From: Gammaproteobacteria bacterium
GTDB lineage: Bacteria > Pseudomonadota > Gammaproteobacteria > Pseudomonadales > Azotimanducaceae
NCBI GenBank assembly: GCA_026709365.1
Contig: JAPOTD010000055.1
Location: 78,862-142,861 of the forward strand
Direction of reading: 5' to 3'
DNA length: 64,000 nt
Below the pieces are notes generated by a model. The model saw only the letters and a list, made by a program, of their open reading frames with translations. It did not search any database and was not told the origin of the DNA. A program made the translations under genes and the position numbers. Of this stretch, positions 43,620 to 53,045 are shown in pieces (the stretch's first letter is position 1; every line of letters begins with the position of its first letter).

Positions 43620-44119
43620 GTTCAGCTCCTGACGATTGGTTTGGGCGGCGCCTCTTTGCCGCGTACGCTTGAACAACATAACCTACGTCAGCACGTCAAC
43701 ATGGCTGCTCTTCACCGCACAGCCGAAACGGTCAGAGGCGAAATGATCATTCACCCACTACAACACTTCGTCGTGCCTAGAATGTGTGCTGTGCCTTATC
43801 ACTTCCCACAGTCAACCAACCCAGATGATACATCCTCGGTCCATCACTTTAACACTTCAACTGCCGCCGCCTGACGCTGTCGCCGCCCGACGCGGGGCCT
43901 AGCCGAATGGCGGGAGAGGCGGGCAACGAGCGGGCGGGGGAATCGCATGAGCGTCCCGCCCGCTGCGTGAAGTCAGGTGAACCAGTCAACCTTCCGCCGG
44001 AGCTCGGAGACCGCGCCCGTCGGTTGGGCGTTATCCTGCTATAGGGCTTCAACTTGGGCGCTCGGCAAACTCGGTGGTGTCCATGGCAGCGATGCCGAGA
44101 TCCAACCAGAACCGCCCTC
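43620..44119. other. Intergenic region with decayed sequence
   Basis: About 500 bases between the HsdR-N-like gene and the IS66 remnant. No frame has recognisable homology. The right part, from about 43870, is GC-rich and probably belongs to the decayed IS element; the left part is AT-richer island sequence. Confidence 0.4.
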
Positions 44120-44600
44120 GTCAGGCAGCCCTCCGAAAGCGCCTGCGCTTGCCAACTCACTTCGATGTCCTTGCCCTCAAGCTGCGTGCGCAGCGCCGTC
44201 CGGCTGAGCTCGGTCTTCCGCTCCCGTCGATCCCCGCGAACCGGCCCGACTCCAGCCGCTTCGACCAGACCCACCACCTGTCGCCGTCGAACGCGAGCAC
44301 CTTCAGGATCGTCCGGCGCCGGTTCGCGAACACGAAGCAGCTCACGTCCGTCGGGTCCGCGCCCAGATCGTTGCGCACCGTCACCAACAGCCCGTCGAAC
44401 GAGCGCCGCCACCAAGAGAACGTCCCCGGCGCAAGCCCCTCGGCCTCGCAGAACTCACGTTGGCCCTGGCCGCTGCGCTCGAAGGGCACCATGATCGCCC
44501 GCCGCTCCGGCCGTGTGCGGCGCACCGCCGGCAGCTTTTCTCTTTGCTCATTGGATGGTGGCTCCTCCGTCATGGAACGACCAAGTAAACCGGAAGTTCA
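44120..44600 (-). mobile_element. IS66 family remnant with tnpA-tnpB deletion
   Basis: From ATG 44573 the frame joins a TnpA segment (QREFCEAEGLAPGTFSWWRR) directly to TnpB (SFDGLLVTVRNDLGADPTDV, then RTILKVLAFDGDRWWVWSKR). The rest of TnpA and the start of TnpB are deleted. The TnpB end continues in another frame (KTELSRTALRTQLEGKDIEV), so there is also a frameshift. No tnpC is present. A second, shorter copy of the tnpA start is at 42501-42675. Confidence 0.8.
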
Positions 44601-44652
44601 GCCCGGCCAAGCTCTCTTAAACGGGCCAACTCATGCAACATCCGCGCTAGGG

Positions 44653-45741
44653 TCATTTCTCTACCCACTTTAACTTCACCTTCAGCCCATTCAGCTTATT
44701 CCACTGTAGCCGCTTTTCGTGCTGGAGCCTTCCAACCAGTATCCCCGGAGCAATGCCTTGATCCTCGGCGAACATCCGGATGTTCCCCTCGCTGTAGTCG
44801 CCAATTCGGGCAAAGTGTCCCCAAGCGGCTTTCGGGACGAGGAAGTCAGTGGCCCACTGGTTGGCCTCGGCTTCTACACCATCCACCTCGCCATTGGTGC
44901 CGTCGAGAAAGACGCTCTTCTTGCTGTGCAGCAGAATATGGGCGGCCTCATGGAACAGGCTGAACCACAGGTGGTCGTCGGTTTTGTGGCGGGCGCTTAG
45001 GGCGACCAAGGGTTTGCCGGGTGCCAGCCACCAAGCGGCGCCGCTGAGCCGCACCTTGGGCAGCGGCTTGACCAGCGCCAAGGCAACGCCAGCCCCATTG
45101 AAGAGCGAAATGGCCTTGGGCAACGATGACTCTATCGGGTCGCCCGTCAGTTCGCGCACTTTGTGCAGTGCCTGCTTGAAATTCGACTCGCTGTAGTCAG
45201 CAACGGTCTGGCTGGCGGCTTTGGTTTCGGTCAGGCGCAACCAGGTGGCCAAGGCGAATTCGTCGCTTTCGAAGCTGGGGCTGTGTCGGTAGGCTACGTT
45301 CGCAGCGCCGTATTTGGCTTGCCAGGCCTCAATCGACCCCACGCCGAAGAACGACAGCAGCGCAGACGCTGTTGCGCTGGGTGACTTGGGTTTTTCGAAT
45401 GCGCCGCGTTTCACCAATTCCTGCACGGGAAAGGACTTCACCCATGCTTCGATTGCAGCGGCATCCTTCGATTCGGATTCTCGCGCCTGATGCAGTTGGT
45501 AATGGGATTCGATCCCCAGCAGGACGCTTGCATCGATGCCCAGCACCCTTTCCAACTGCAATGCGGTCTTTGGCTCCACGGGGGCCTTGCCGGCAATGAT
45601 CTCGCTGATGAGCTTTGGCGAGCGGCCGCACCGCCGCGCCAGCTCGGCATGGGACAGGCCTTGCGCCGCTAGGCGTTCCTCGATCACCCAGCCCGTCGGC
45701 ACCGTGTAGTCGGGCCGGTACTGGTTGCTTGTCTTGGCCAT
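44653..45741 (-). CDS. HigA-type antitoxin fused to ImmA/IrrE metallopeptidase
   Basis: A 362-aa protein from ATG 45741 (MAKTSNQYRPDYTVPTGWVI). The N-terminal helix-turn-helix domain (LSHAELARRCGRSPKLISEI, about 29-50) is HigA-like. The C-terminal domain has the zinc-protease motif FHEAAHILLH (about 265-275) and ANQWATDFLVP, as in ImmA/IrrE proteins. Such fusions act as antitoxins or stress-regulated repressors that can be cleaved or cleave partners. It lies 12 bases downstream of the RelE/HigB-like toxin gene and is intact, unlike the copy at 42028-42271. Confidence 0.88.
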   Translation of the reverse strand: MAKTSNQYRPDYTVPTGWVIEERLAAQGLSHAELARRCGRSPKLISEIIAGKAPVEPKTALQLERVLGIDASVLLGIESHYQLHQARESESKDAAAIEAWVKSFPVQELVKRGAFEKPKSPSATASALLSFFGVGSIEAWQAKYGAANVAYRHSPSFESDEFALATWLRLTETKAASQTVADYSESNFKQALHKVRELTGDPIESSLPKAISLFNGAGVALALVKPLPKVRLSGAAWWLAPGKPLVALSARHKTDDHLWFSLFHEAAHILLHSKKSVFLDGTNGEVDGVEAEANQWATDFLVPKAAWGHFARIGDYSEGNIRMFAEDQGIAPGILVGRLQHEKRLQWNKLNGLKVKLKWVEK

Positions 45742-45816
45742 GCTGGTCTCTGCTCAGTGGTAGTCGATAACGTCAACGATCATGATGGCTGTAATCTCGG
45801 CAACATCAATGCCACC
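45498..45816. repeat. Direct repeat of the HigBA junction, copy 2 (intact)
   Basis: The partner of 42028-42346, same orientation, no gaps. It spans the first part of the HigA/ImmA gene, the 12-base junction and the toxin's C-terminal codons. In this copy both genes are open. Confidence 0.85.
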
Positions 45817-46089
45817 GTCCGGTAAGCGGGGCAGCGGACGGTGATTGGGCTTGAAGATGAGTCGGTACGGATGAATGAGGTCCACGGCGTAGTGGCCGCG
45901 CCAGTCCCTGTGGAGTTGGTGGCGCCGTTCAGGAGGGGTTGAGGGGACCATCGAAAGGGCATGGGCGTTCCTCAGCACCGCGAGGCGAATGGCAAGGGTT
46001 CGGGCCATGCGGTCACCATAAGCCCTATCCATTTCGCGCTTTGAGTTGAACGTTTTTTCAAGTTTTTTGGTCTTAAAGGCAATATTCAA
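45754..46089 (-). CDS. HigB/RelE-like toxin
   Basis: A 111-aa protein, apparently from TTG 46089 (NIAFKTKKLEKTFNSKREMD). RelE/HigB-type features: helical N-terminus, LSMVPSTPPERRHQLHRDWRG and YAVDLIHPYRLIFKPNH. These toxins cut mRNA on the ribosome. The toxin precedes the antitoxin, the order typical of higBA. No strong ribosome binding site precedes TTG. Confidence 0.8.
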   Translation of the reverse strand: MNIAFKTKKLEKTFNSKREMDRAYGDRMARTLAIRLAVLRNAHALSMVPSTPPERRHQLHRDWRGHYAVDLIHPYRLIFKPNHRPLPRLPDGGIDVAEITAIMIVDVIDYH

Positions 46090-46358
46090 CCGGTCAAACC
46101 CGTTTTTGTTACGCGAAAGGTAACGGTTTTAGGGCTTCGGTTCAATGGGGAATTGGTGCATGAGGAATTGGTGCTTGGCGCTCGTCAGGTTCACATTTGA
46201 GCCAACAGGGATGGTGGGCTTGATGATGGTCCACCATCCGCCTGGTCGGAAATTGCCCCTAGTAGGCCGACGATATCGCTTACACGCTATGCGTCATTGG
46301 CGGAAGACAGCTTTTTGCGGGGGTGCTACAGTCTCCGCAATTACAAGCGGAATAGTCC

Positions 46359-46676
46359 GTGGGGGACGACGTGCAGGAGCTAACAGATCAACAGACCGAT
46401 ACGGCGGAGGCTATAGTGAGCGGTGTGCTCAGCGAGGTGCTCGGCCATGTCGAGTTCGTTCTCGTCAAGGCCCGCTATGCTGGCGACAAATGGGATGACG
46501 ACTACGGCGACTACCTGAAAATCAACGCCATTTATCGAGGCAAATGCGAGGATTTGGGCAAGAAGACGCTTGAAGTGCCCCACTTGCTCATTCCACGCCT
46601 TGAACAGGCGGGCTTCACGGCCTATCCCATCATCTACTACATCTCGAAATCGGATTGGGACCAGTATCCCGAATGA
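46359..46676 (+). CDS. Small acidic protein, partner of HEPN gene
   Basis: A 105-aa protein, likely from GTG 46359 (MGDDVQELTDQQTDTAEAIV). It contains FVLVKARYAGDKWDDDYGDY and ends FTAYPIIYYISKSDWDQYPE. The mix of helix and strand could suit a small nucleotidyltransferase-like or ferredoxin-like fold, but no catalytic motif is seen and I do not recognise it. Its TGA overlaps the ATG of the HEPN gene (ATGA), so the two form a pair, probably toxin-antitoxin-like. Confidence 0.55.
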   Translation: MGDDVQELTDQQTDTAEAIVSGVLSEVLGHVEFVLVKARYAGDKWDDDYGDYLKINAIYRGKCEDLGKKTLEVPHLLIPRLEQAGFTAYPIIYYISKSDWDQYPE

Positions 46677-47161
46677 AGCCGGATGACCTCATAGCGACGG
46701 CTCGCGATTTGCTGAGCACTGGGCGTGGTGCGCCGCGGCAGTCAAATCTGCGCCGGGCGGTCAGCACCACTTACTACGCCCTGTTTCACTGCTTGGCGCG
46801 ATGCTGCGCCGACTCCATGGTGGGCGCGGTCGGAGCTAGGCGCAGTGAAGTTGCGTGGCGGCAGGCATACCGAGCGCTTGAGCATGGGCAAGCCGCTGCG
46901 CGATGCCAATTGCCATTGGTTCGCCATTTCCCGATTGAAGTTCGCAACTTCGCAGGAGAGTTTGCGAGGGCTCAATTTGCCCGTCATGAGGCCGACTATG
47001 AGGCTGGCGGACGCTGGCAAAAGTCCAAGGTGGACCAGCTCATTGCCGACGCGGAATCAGTGCTGCACGACTTCAAGCGGGTATCGCTCAAGGACCGCAA
47101 GGCTTTTGCCGTTCATCTCACATTGAAGCGCCGCATCCCTCACAACGCGCGCCTGGGGTGA
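46673..47161 (+). CDS. HEPN-like protein
   Basis: A 162-aa protein from ATG 46673. Its helical pattern and NLRRAVSTTYYALFHCLARC resemble HEPN-domain proteins that pair with a small partner. An R-A-L-E-H stretch lies near the middle, but the usual R-x(4-6)-H RNase spacing is not clear. If active it would be an RNase toxin. It overlaps the 105-aa gene and lies between the HigBA module and the large helicase. Confidence 0.6.
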   Translation: MKPDDLIATARDLLSTGRGAPRQSNLRRAVSTTYYALFHCLARCCADSMVGAVGARRSEVAWRQAYRALEHGQAAARCQLPLVRHFPIEVRNFAGEFARAQFARHEADYEAGGRWQKSKVDQLIADAESVLHDFKRVSLKDRKAFAVHLTLKRRIPHNARLG

Positions 47162-47234
47162 ATGGATTGTATTGCTTGTTCGCGAGAACCATGGCTTCCA
47201 TCGCATGCAGGAACGGCGCTGCGCGCCACTATCC

Positions 47235-47303
47235 GAGGGCGGGACGCCCTTGAGCTAACCTTCGTTCAAAGCCGTTCCCCCGGCTTGAGGGCGTTCCGCC
47301 CTC
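47235..47303. repeat. Long inverted repeat upstream of the DUF1998 helicase
   Basis: GAGGGCGGGACGCCCT (47235-47250) pairs with AGGGCGTTCCGCCCTC (47288-47303) over 16 bases with one G-T wobble. The left arm contains its own small hairpin (GGGCG/CGCCC). It may be a terminator after the HEPN pair or a REP-like element. Confidence 0.5.
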
Positions 47304-47393
47304 GTCTTGATCCAGGGTGGTTCCGTGCGGGGATGATGTGCTTTACTCGCCCGCCATGCGTAAGAGCGCCACCCACCGACCTGAGCCGCACCC

Positions 47394-50300
47394 ATGGCCC
47401 TGAACCCGATCGCCTACACGGAGAACGTCCTCAAGAGCTTCCTGCGCTATCAGTTCACCGCCTACGCCTTCACGGACCAACGGCTGCGGGAGCAAATGCG
47501 CAATCTCCTTTCACTGGATGAAACCCGCTCATCGCCGCTGCTCAAAGGTCCCTACATCAGCCTGTCCCGGCCATTCCGCCAAGGAGCCTCCGTCGAGTCC
47601 CTGATCGGCGAAGGCTTGCTGCACCCTCACTTGCGTGAACGCATCGCGCCCGAAATCTCGCATCTGTACAGCCATCAAGAAAAAGCCGTTCGGGCCATCG
47701 CTACCGGCCGCACCACGCTGGTCTCAACAGGCACTGGCTCCGGCAAAACGGAGTGCTTCCTTTATCCCATCGTCAGCCATTGCCTGAAGCTGCGCGACCA
47801 AGGGGCGCCGAGCGGCATCAGCGCGGTCATCATCTACCCCATGAACGCCTTGGCGGAGGACCAGTTGATGCGCTTGCGGCTGTTGCTCGCGGGCACCCAA
47901 GTGCCTTTCGGCCTTTATGTGGGCAAAACGCCGGAACGTGAAGCGGAAGTGGCCGGTGTGCGCCTGCCTGCTGGGTCATCCAGAGCGGATTACGAGGCAC
48001 GGCTGGCCCAAGCGCAGCAGGAGGGCAGCGGCGAGACCGTCTATCCGCCGGAGGAGCTCTGCTCTCGGGAACGGATGCGCAGCGCTGGGCAGCAACCGCG
48101 CATTCTGCTCACCAACGTCAAACAGTTGGAACTGCTGCTGACGCGGGCCCAGGACGTCGAGCTCTTTGCCGATGCCCGCTTGGACTTCCTGGCCTTTGAT
48201 GAAGCGCACACCTTCACCGGGGCGCTGGGTGCGGAAACCGCTTGCCTGACCCGGCGTCTGCGGTCGTTTTGCGGCCGCGGCCCGGAACAGACCGCTTGCG
48301 TCGCCACCTCCGCCACCATCGTTGATGAACAAACGCCGGATGCGGCCCGTCTGTTCGCCTCCCGCTTCTTTGGTGTGCCGATGGAGTCAGTGGCCCCAAT
48401 CGGCGAAGACTATGAGGAGGAAGCTTGGTCGCCGCAGCGCCATCTGCCGCCCGCCCCAGATGGTAACCCGGCCGAGCTTTTGAATCGCTGCGTCCAGGCG
48501 GTCGAGGACGAAGACCCTGCCGGGGGCGAAGTCCGGGCGGTGTACCAAGCCTTGGCTGGCCAAAAGCTGAGCGATGGTCCTTGGCCGGGGGCTTTGCGCC
48601 AGGCGCTCTCGGAAAACGAGCTGGTCTGCCGTTTGAACGACGAACTGGCCGTGCCCCGCCCCTTGGCTGATTTGCCGCCGGTCTTGGAACGGGCGGTGAG
48701 CCGGCCAGTTAGCGAAGCTGAGATACTGGCTTGGCTTACCTTGGGCGCCGCAGCGCGGCATGAGGGTCGCCCCTTGCTTCGTCCAGTGACCCATGCGTTC
48801 GTGCGCGGCATAGGCGGCGCCGTCGTCACTTTCCCCGTCGGTGTCGACGGCCCGCGCCTGTGGCTGGCAGCCGAGGATGAGGCAGGCCCGCAAGAGGGCG
48901 AAGCTCGCGACGGCTCCGCAAGCGCCCATGCGCACTTCCCCATAACCACCTGCAACACCTGTGGGCAGCACTACTACATCAGCTTTCTCAAAGACTTTTC
49001 CTACGAACGCAACCGGCCGGGCGGCGGCGAAATGAGCATGACAGGAAACTATTGGTTGCCGCAAGCGGAATCGTTGGGCGGCAAGCGAGCCGTGCTCATT
49101 GACCGCTTGATCGCCGGCGATGACGACGAGGATGTGCCCAGCGCCCGCACCACGCTGCTGTACTTTTGCCGCCACTGCGGATGCGCCCACTCGGACGCCG
49201 AAGGGCAGTGCCAGAGTTGCGGCCATCCCGAAGCGCGGGTGGCGCTGAGTGCCATTCGTCAAAATCACAGGAATCCCGGCAAGCTTAGCAGTTGCCTGTC
49301 CTGTGGATCGACTGGCCGCTTGGTGGGCGGGCACTACCGGGAGCCGGCGCGGCCGGTTCGGGCCACCAATGTGGCCGATGTCCACGTGCTGGCCCAGGAC
49401 ATGGTGCATCGCGCCGAGCGGCCCCGCCTGTTGGTGTTTTGCGACAATCGGCAGGATGCCGCTTTTCAGGCGGGCTGGATGAAGGACCACGCCCGCCGCT
49501 TCCGGTTGCGGGCATTGATGGCCGAGGGGCTGCGTGCCGGGTCTCGTTCCGTGGGCGACCTCAGCGCTTGGCTGGTGGATAAGTTAGAGGCCGACGTCGC
49601 CCTTTCCGTGGCGCTCATCCCCGAGGTTTGGCAGGTCGCCCGACGTGAAGGCTCGGGTGGACGCCATGAAGAGGAGCGGCGCAAATACCTGCGCATTCAG
49701 GTGCTGCGGGAACTGACCTTGTCCTCGCGCCAGACGCTGGGGCTTGAGCCTTGGGGGCGCATGAAGGTGGACTACGATGGCCTTGATGAGTCGTTGCCCT
49801 GGATTCAGGAGCATGCGCATTGGTTGGGGCTGTCCGCGCAGCGGTTGCGCGACGGGGTCGCCAGCGTGCTGGACTACTTGCGCCGCAAGCGGGTTCTTCA
49901 CGATCCGGAGTACGGCGTCTTCACTCGCTATTGGATGGATGGCGCGAAGGAGATTCAGCAGGGCTATCTGCCCAACTTCCGCAGTCCCAACGCCACCAAG
50001 CTGCGCCGGGAACCGACTGACAAGCCCGAATGGGTCACACAATGGCTGAGTGACGCCGGTGACACCACCCTGAGGCAGATTGCCCGCAAGTGGGGCGCTG
50101 CATCAGATGTCGTGGCCGATTTGCTGGAGAGCCTGTTCGGTCTGTTGGTGGAGCGGGGCTTGCTCACCCCCGTGCAGCTAAAGGGGCCCAAAGGCAAGCC
50201 GTTGCCAAACGTCAGCGGCGTTTACCAAGTCAACGCCGACCGCCTGCGCCTCAACCCCAACCGGGGCCTGTACCGATGCGCGAGCTGTCGGCGCACCAGC

Positions 50301-52811
50301 GTTCGCGCTACGCCCAATGACCGTTGCGCTGCCTGGCGCTGCGACGGCGAGCTGCAATGGGTTCAGGAAGACGAGGACAACTACGACCTGCGAGTGCTCG
50401 ACGGCGCATACGCCATGCTGCGCCCTGAGGAGCACACCGCGATGGTGCCGGCGGATCAGCGCGAGCGTCTCGAGAACCTGTTTCGGGGCGGCTCCGATGC
50501 GGTGAACTGCTTCGTCTGCACCCCCACATTGGAACTGGGCATCGACATTGGCCAACTCGATGCCGTGCTGATGCGCAATGTGCCGCCACTGCCCGCTAAC
50601 TACTGGCAGCGTGCCGGTCGCGCCGGTCGCCGCCATCGCATGGCGGTGGACGTGACGTACTGCCGCCCTGCCTCCCATGACCGGGCCTACTTCGCTGACC
50701 CCCTGAAACTGCTGGCCGGGCGCATTGACCCGCCCGCATTCAATTTGCGCAATCAGCTGATGGTGGCCAAGCATGTTCACGCTACCGTCTTGACCCAGTT
50801 GCAGCGCTACGCACGGGATGCGTCTCGGCCGGAAGCTGAGCGGGAGGTGGTCCGCTCCGCGCTTGATCAGTGCCTGCCGCGCCGGGTTGCGCCCTATCTT
50901 TTCGATGGCGGCAAATTGCGCAGCGCACCCTTCGACTTTAAGCCGCTGCGCACGGCACTGGCCATTGTTGGCCCTGAACTGGCTGCTGCGGTGGAAGACG
51001 TGTTCCGTCAAGGTTGGCCGCAAGGGGATGGCGATGTCGTCGCCCCCGCGGAGCTGCATAGCCACTTGGAGGCATTTCCCGACAATCTAGAGTTGGTGGT
51101 GGCGCGACTTCGGCGCCGCTTGAATTGGGCGATGGAGCAAATTCGCCGACTCAATGTGCGCAGGGAAGAGGAGGGGACGCTATCGCCGTTGGACGAAACC
51201 CTGTTTCGCCGCTGCGACCGCTTGGTAAAGCGACTAAAGGGCGCAACCAGTCGCAGCCGCCGGGAAGCGGAGGGCCATGACGACTTCAACACCTTCAACG
51301 TCTTGGCTGCGGAAGGCTTCCTGCCAGGTTACGGGTTGGAAATTGGTTCCGTCATGGGCTGGGCGGAGATTCCCTTTTGGCAAACCGGGGCAATGAGCTT
51401 CGTGCTGCCGCGTCCACCCGCCACGGCGCTGCGCGAGTATGTGCCCGGCAACCTGATCTATGCTAACGGTCACCGCTTCGTGGCCCGCCGCTTCCACCGG
51501 GATCTGTCTGAAGATCAGGCGGAACTGCCTACCTACGAGGTGTCTCCTGAGCGGCAGGCGGTGCGGCCTGCCGCTGAAAGCGCCATGTCGATGCTTGCTG
51601 GCCAGCGTCTTCGTGCGATGTCAGTTTGCGATGCGGACTTGATGCATAGCTCCCAGATTTCCGATGAAGAGGAGTTGCGCTTTCAGTTGGGTGTAGCGGT
51701 GTACGGCTTGGAGCTCGGGCAGCATGGCGGAGGCAAGGAGTTGCGTTGGGGCGGCCAGCCGCTTCATCTTCGCCGGGGCGTGCGGCTACGGTTGGTCAAC
51801 GTGGGCGCCTCCCGATCCATCGAAGGCGAACAGCGCTACGGCTATCCGGTCTGCACGGTCTGCGGGCACAGCGTTTCCCCATTGTCCAGCGAACGGCAGC
51901 GAGAGGATTTCACCGAATCCCACACGGAACGGTGTGGGCGGTCCCCCGAGGCCATCGGCTTCTTTGCCGACGTGACGGCCGATGCGCTCTCGCTCAACGG
52001 CTGCGAGAGCGCGGAAGCAGCCTATAGTGTGCTTGAGGCCTTGCGGTTCGGCGCAGCCCAGGTCTTGGACATGCATACCGAAGATTTGCAGATTCTGGTC
52101 ATCGGCCATGTGGACCGGGATGAAGTCGATGGGCTTTTGTGGGATCCCATGCCCGGCGGCTCGGGTCTGTTGAATCGAATTTGCGAACGCTTCGGCGATG
52201 TGGTCCGCGCAGCCAAGGCGTTGGTGGCCCACTGCCCCGCCGCATGCTCACATTCGTGCATCGACTGTCTGCAGACCTTCCGCAATGCCTACTACCATCG
52301 CTACCTGAATCGCATGCTGGCGGCTGAACATCTGGAGAACTGGGGCGAAACGCTTGCTTTTGGCCACGACATACCGCTACTGCAACCGACGGAAACCCCA
52401 CCGCCCACCGCCGTGCCGACAAATGACGCGGAGACCAAGCTGCGCCATCTGCTGCTGGCAGCGGGCTTCAACGAGGGCACCCGGAACGAGCAGATTCGCT
52501 TGGACCGGGTTCTGGGCAGCACCACGCCGGATGTGATCTATCGAGCCGACGACGACGGAGCGGACGAAGGCCTGTGCATTTACCTTGACGGCCTGAGCCA
52601 GCATCTTCACGGCGACCCTGAGCGGGCGGCAACGGACCGCGCCATCCGTGACGCGCTGCGCAATAGCGGGTATGAGGTGATTGAAATCAGCGTTGTGGAG
52701 CTCGATGACGTAGGTGCTATGACCCGCCACTTTCGACGCTTGGCTGGCTATTTGGGCGACCGTGGCCTGCGGGCCCGATTGCGCGGCGATCAATCTTGGT
52801 TCAGCGCTTGA
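47394..52811 (+). CDS. DUF1998 DEAD/DEAH helicase with Vsr/DUF559-like tail (DrmA-DrmB- or DruE-like)
   Basis: An 1805-aa protein from ATG 47394. Helicase part: Walker A STGTGSGKTECFLYPIV (about 115), FDEAHTF (about 269), VATSATI, and motif VI YWQRAGRAGRRHR (about 1072). Zinc-like Cys clusters lie near 520, 595-615 and 965-985. The DUF1998 region ends with CPAACSHSCIDCLQTFRNAY (about 1625). The last 130 residues (TTPDVIYRADDDGADEGLCI, YLDGLSQHLHG, YEVIEISVVELDD) resemble a Vsr/DUF559 endonuclease fold. In DISARM, DrmA (helicase) and DrmB (DUF1998) are separate; this could be their fusion. Druantia DruE is the main alternative. Confidence 0.75.
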   Translation: MALNPIAYTENVLKSFLRYQFTAYAFTDQRLREQMRNLLSLDETRSSPLLKGPYISLSRPFRQGASVESLIGEGLLHPHLRERIAPEISHLYSHQEKAVRAIATGRTTLVSTGTGSGKTECFLYPIVSHCLKLRDQGAPSGISAVIIYPMNALAEDQLMRLRLLLAGTQVPFGLYVGKTPEREAEVAGVRLPAGSSRADYEARLAQAQQEGSGETVYPPEELCSRERMRSAGQQPRILLTNVKQLELLLTRAQDVELFADARLDFLAFDEAHTFTGALGAETACLTRRLRSFCGRGPEQTACVATSATIVDEQTPDAARLFASRFFGVPMESVAPIGEDYEEEAWSPQRHLPPAPDGNPAELLNRCVQAVEDEDPAGGEVRAVYQALAGQKLSDGPWPGALRQALSENELVCRLNDELAVPRPLADLPPVLERAVSRPVSEAEILAWLTLGAAARHEGRPLLRPVTHAFVRGIGGAVVTFPVGVDGPRLWLAAEDEAGPQEGEARDGSASAHAHFPITTCNTCGQHYYISFLKDFSYERNRPGGGEMSMTGNYWLPQAESLGGKRAVLIDRLIAGDDDEDVPSARTTLLYFCRHCGCAHSDAEGQCQSCGHPEARVALSAIRQNHRNPGKLSSCLSCGSTGRLVGGHYREPARPVRATNVADVHVLAQDMVHRAERPRLLVFCDNRQDAAFQAGWMKDHARRFRLRALMAEGLRAGSRSVGDLSAWLVDKLEADVALSVALIPEVWQVARREGSGGRHEEERRKYLRIQVLRELTLSSRQTLGLEPWGRMKVDYDGLDESLPWIQEHAHWLGLSAQRLRDGVASVLDYLRRKRVLHDPEYGVFTRYWMDGAKEIQQGYLPNFRSPNATKLRREPTDKPEWVTQWLSDAGDTTLRQIARKWGAASDVVADLLESLFGLLVERGLLTPVQLKGPKGKPLPNVSGVYQVNADRLRLNPNRGLYRCASCRRTSVRATPNDRCAAWRCDGELQWVQEDEDNYDLRVLDGAYAMLRPEEHTAMVPADQRERLENLFRGGSDAVNCFVCTPTLELGIDIGQLDAVLMRNVPPLPANYWQRAGRAGRRHRMAVDVTYCRPASHDRAYFADPLKLLAGRIDPPAFNLRNQLMVAKHVHATVLTQLQRYARDASRPEAEREVVRSALDQCLPRRVAPYLFDGGKLRSAPFDFKPLRTALAIVGPELAAAVEDVFRQGWPQGDGDVVAPAELHSHLEAFPDNLELVVARLRRRLNWAMEQIRRLNVRREEEGTLSPLDETLFRRCDRLVKRLKGATSRSRREAEGHDDFNTFNVLAAEGFLPGYGLEIGSVMGWAEIPFWQTGAMSFVLPRPPATALREYVPGNLIYANGHRFVARRFHRDLSEDQAELPTYEVSPERQAVRPAAESAMSMLAGQRLRAMSVCDADLMHSSQISDEEELRFQLGVAVYGLELGQHGGGKELRWGGQPLHLRRGVRLRLVNVGASRSIEGEQRYGYPVCTVCGHSVSPLSSERQREDFTESHTERCGRSPEAIGFFADVTADALSLNGCESAEAAYSVLEALRFGAAQVLDMHTEDLQILVIGHVDRDEVDGLLWDPMPGGSGLLNRICERFGDVVRAAKALVAHCPAACSHSCIDCLQTFRNAYYHRYLNRMLAAEHLENWGETLAFGHDIPLLQPTETPPPTAVPTNDAETKLRHLLLAAGFNEGTRNEQIRLDRVLGSTTPDVIYRADDDGADEGLCIYLDGLSQHLHGDPERAATDRAIRDALRNSGYEVIEISVVELDDVGAMTRHFRRLAGYLGDRGLRARLRGDQSWFSA

Positions 52812-53045
52812 TGCGCCTGCGTGCCGGGAAGAAGATGACGCTGTCGCGTTGACGTTGGCGTTTATGTGGACCACCGTTCCTTATTGGTTGGCGCTTCCGG
52901 CTATGAATCCCCCCTGGCCTATGCAGACTTAGATCGCCTCACCGCGCCGCCGATTAACTCCGTACGCATCAGGTGCGTCACCACGCAGAAGTCCCGCTCC
53001 TTGAACTGTTGATCGGCTGCATTCAAGTTGACTGTTGCCGCGCCA

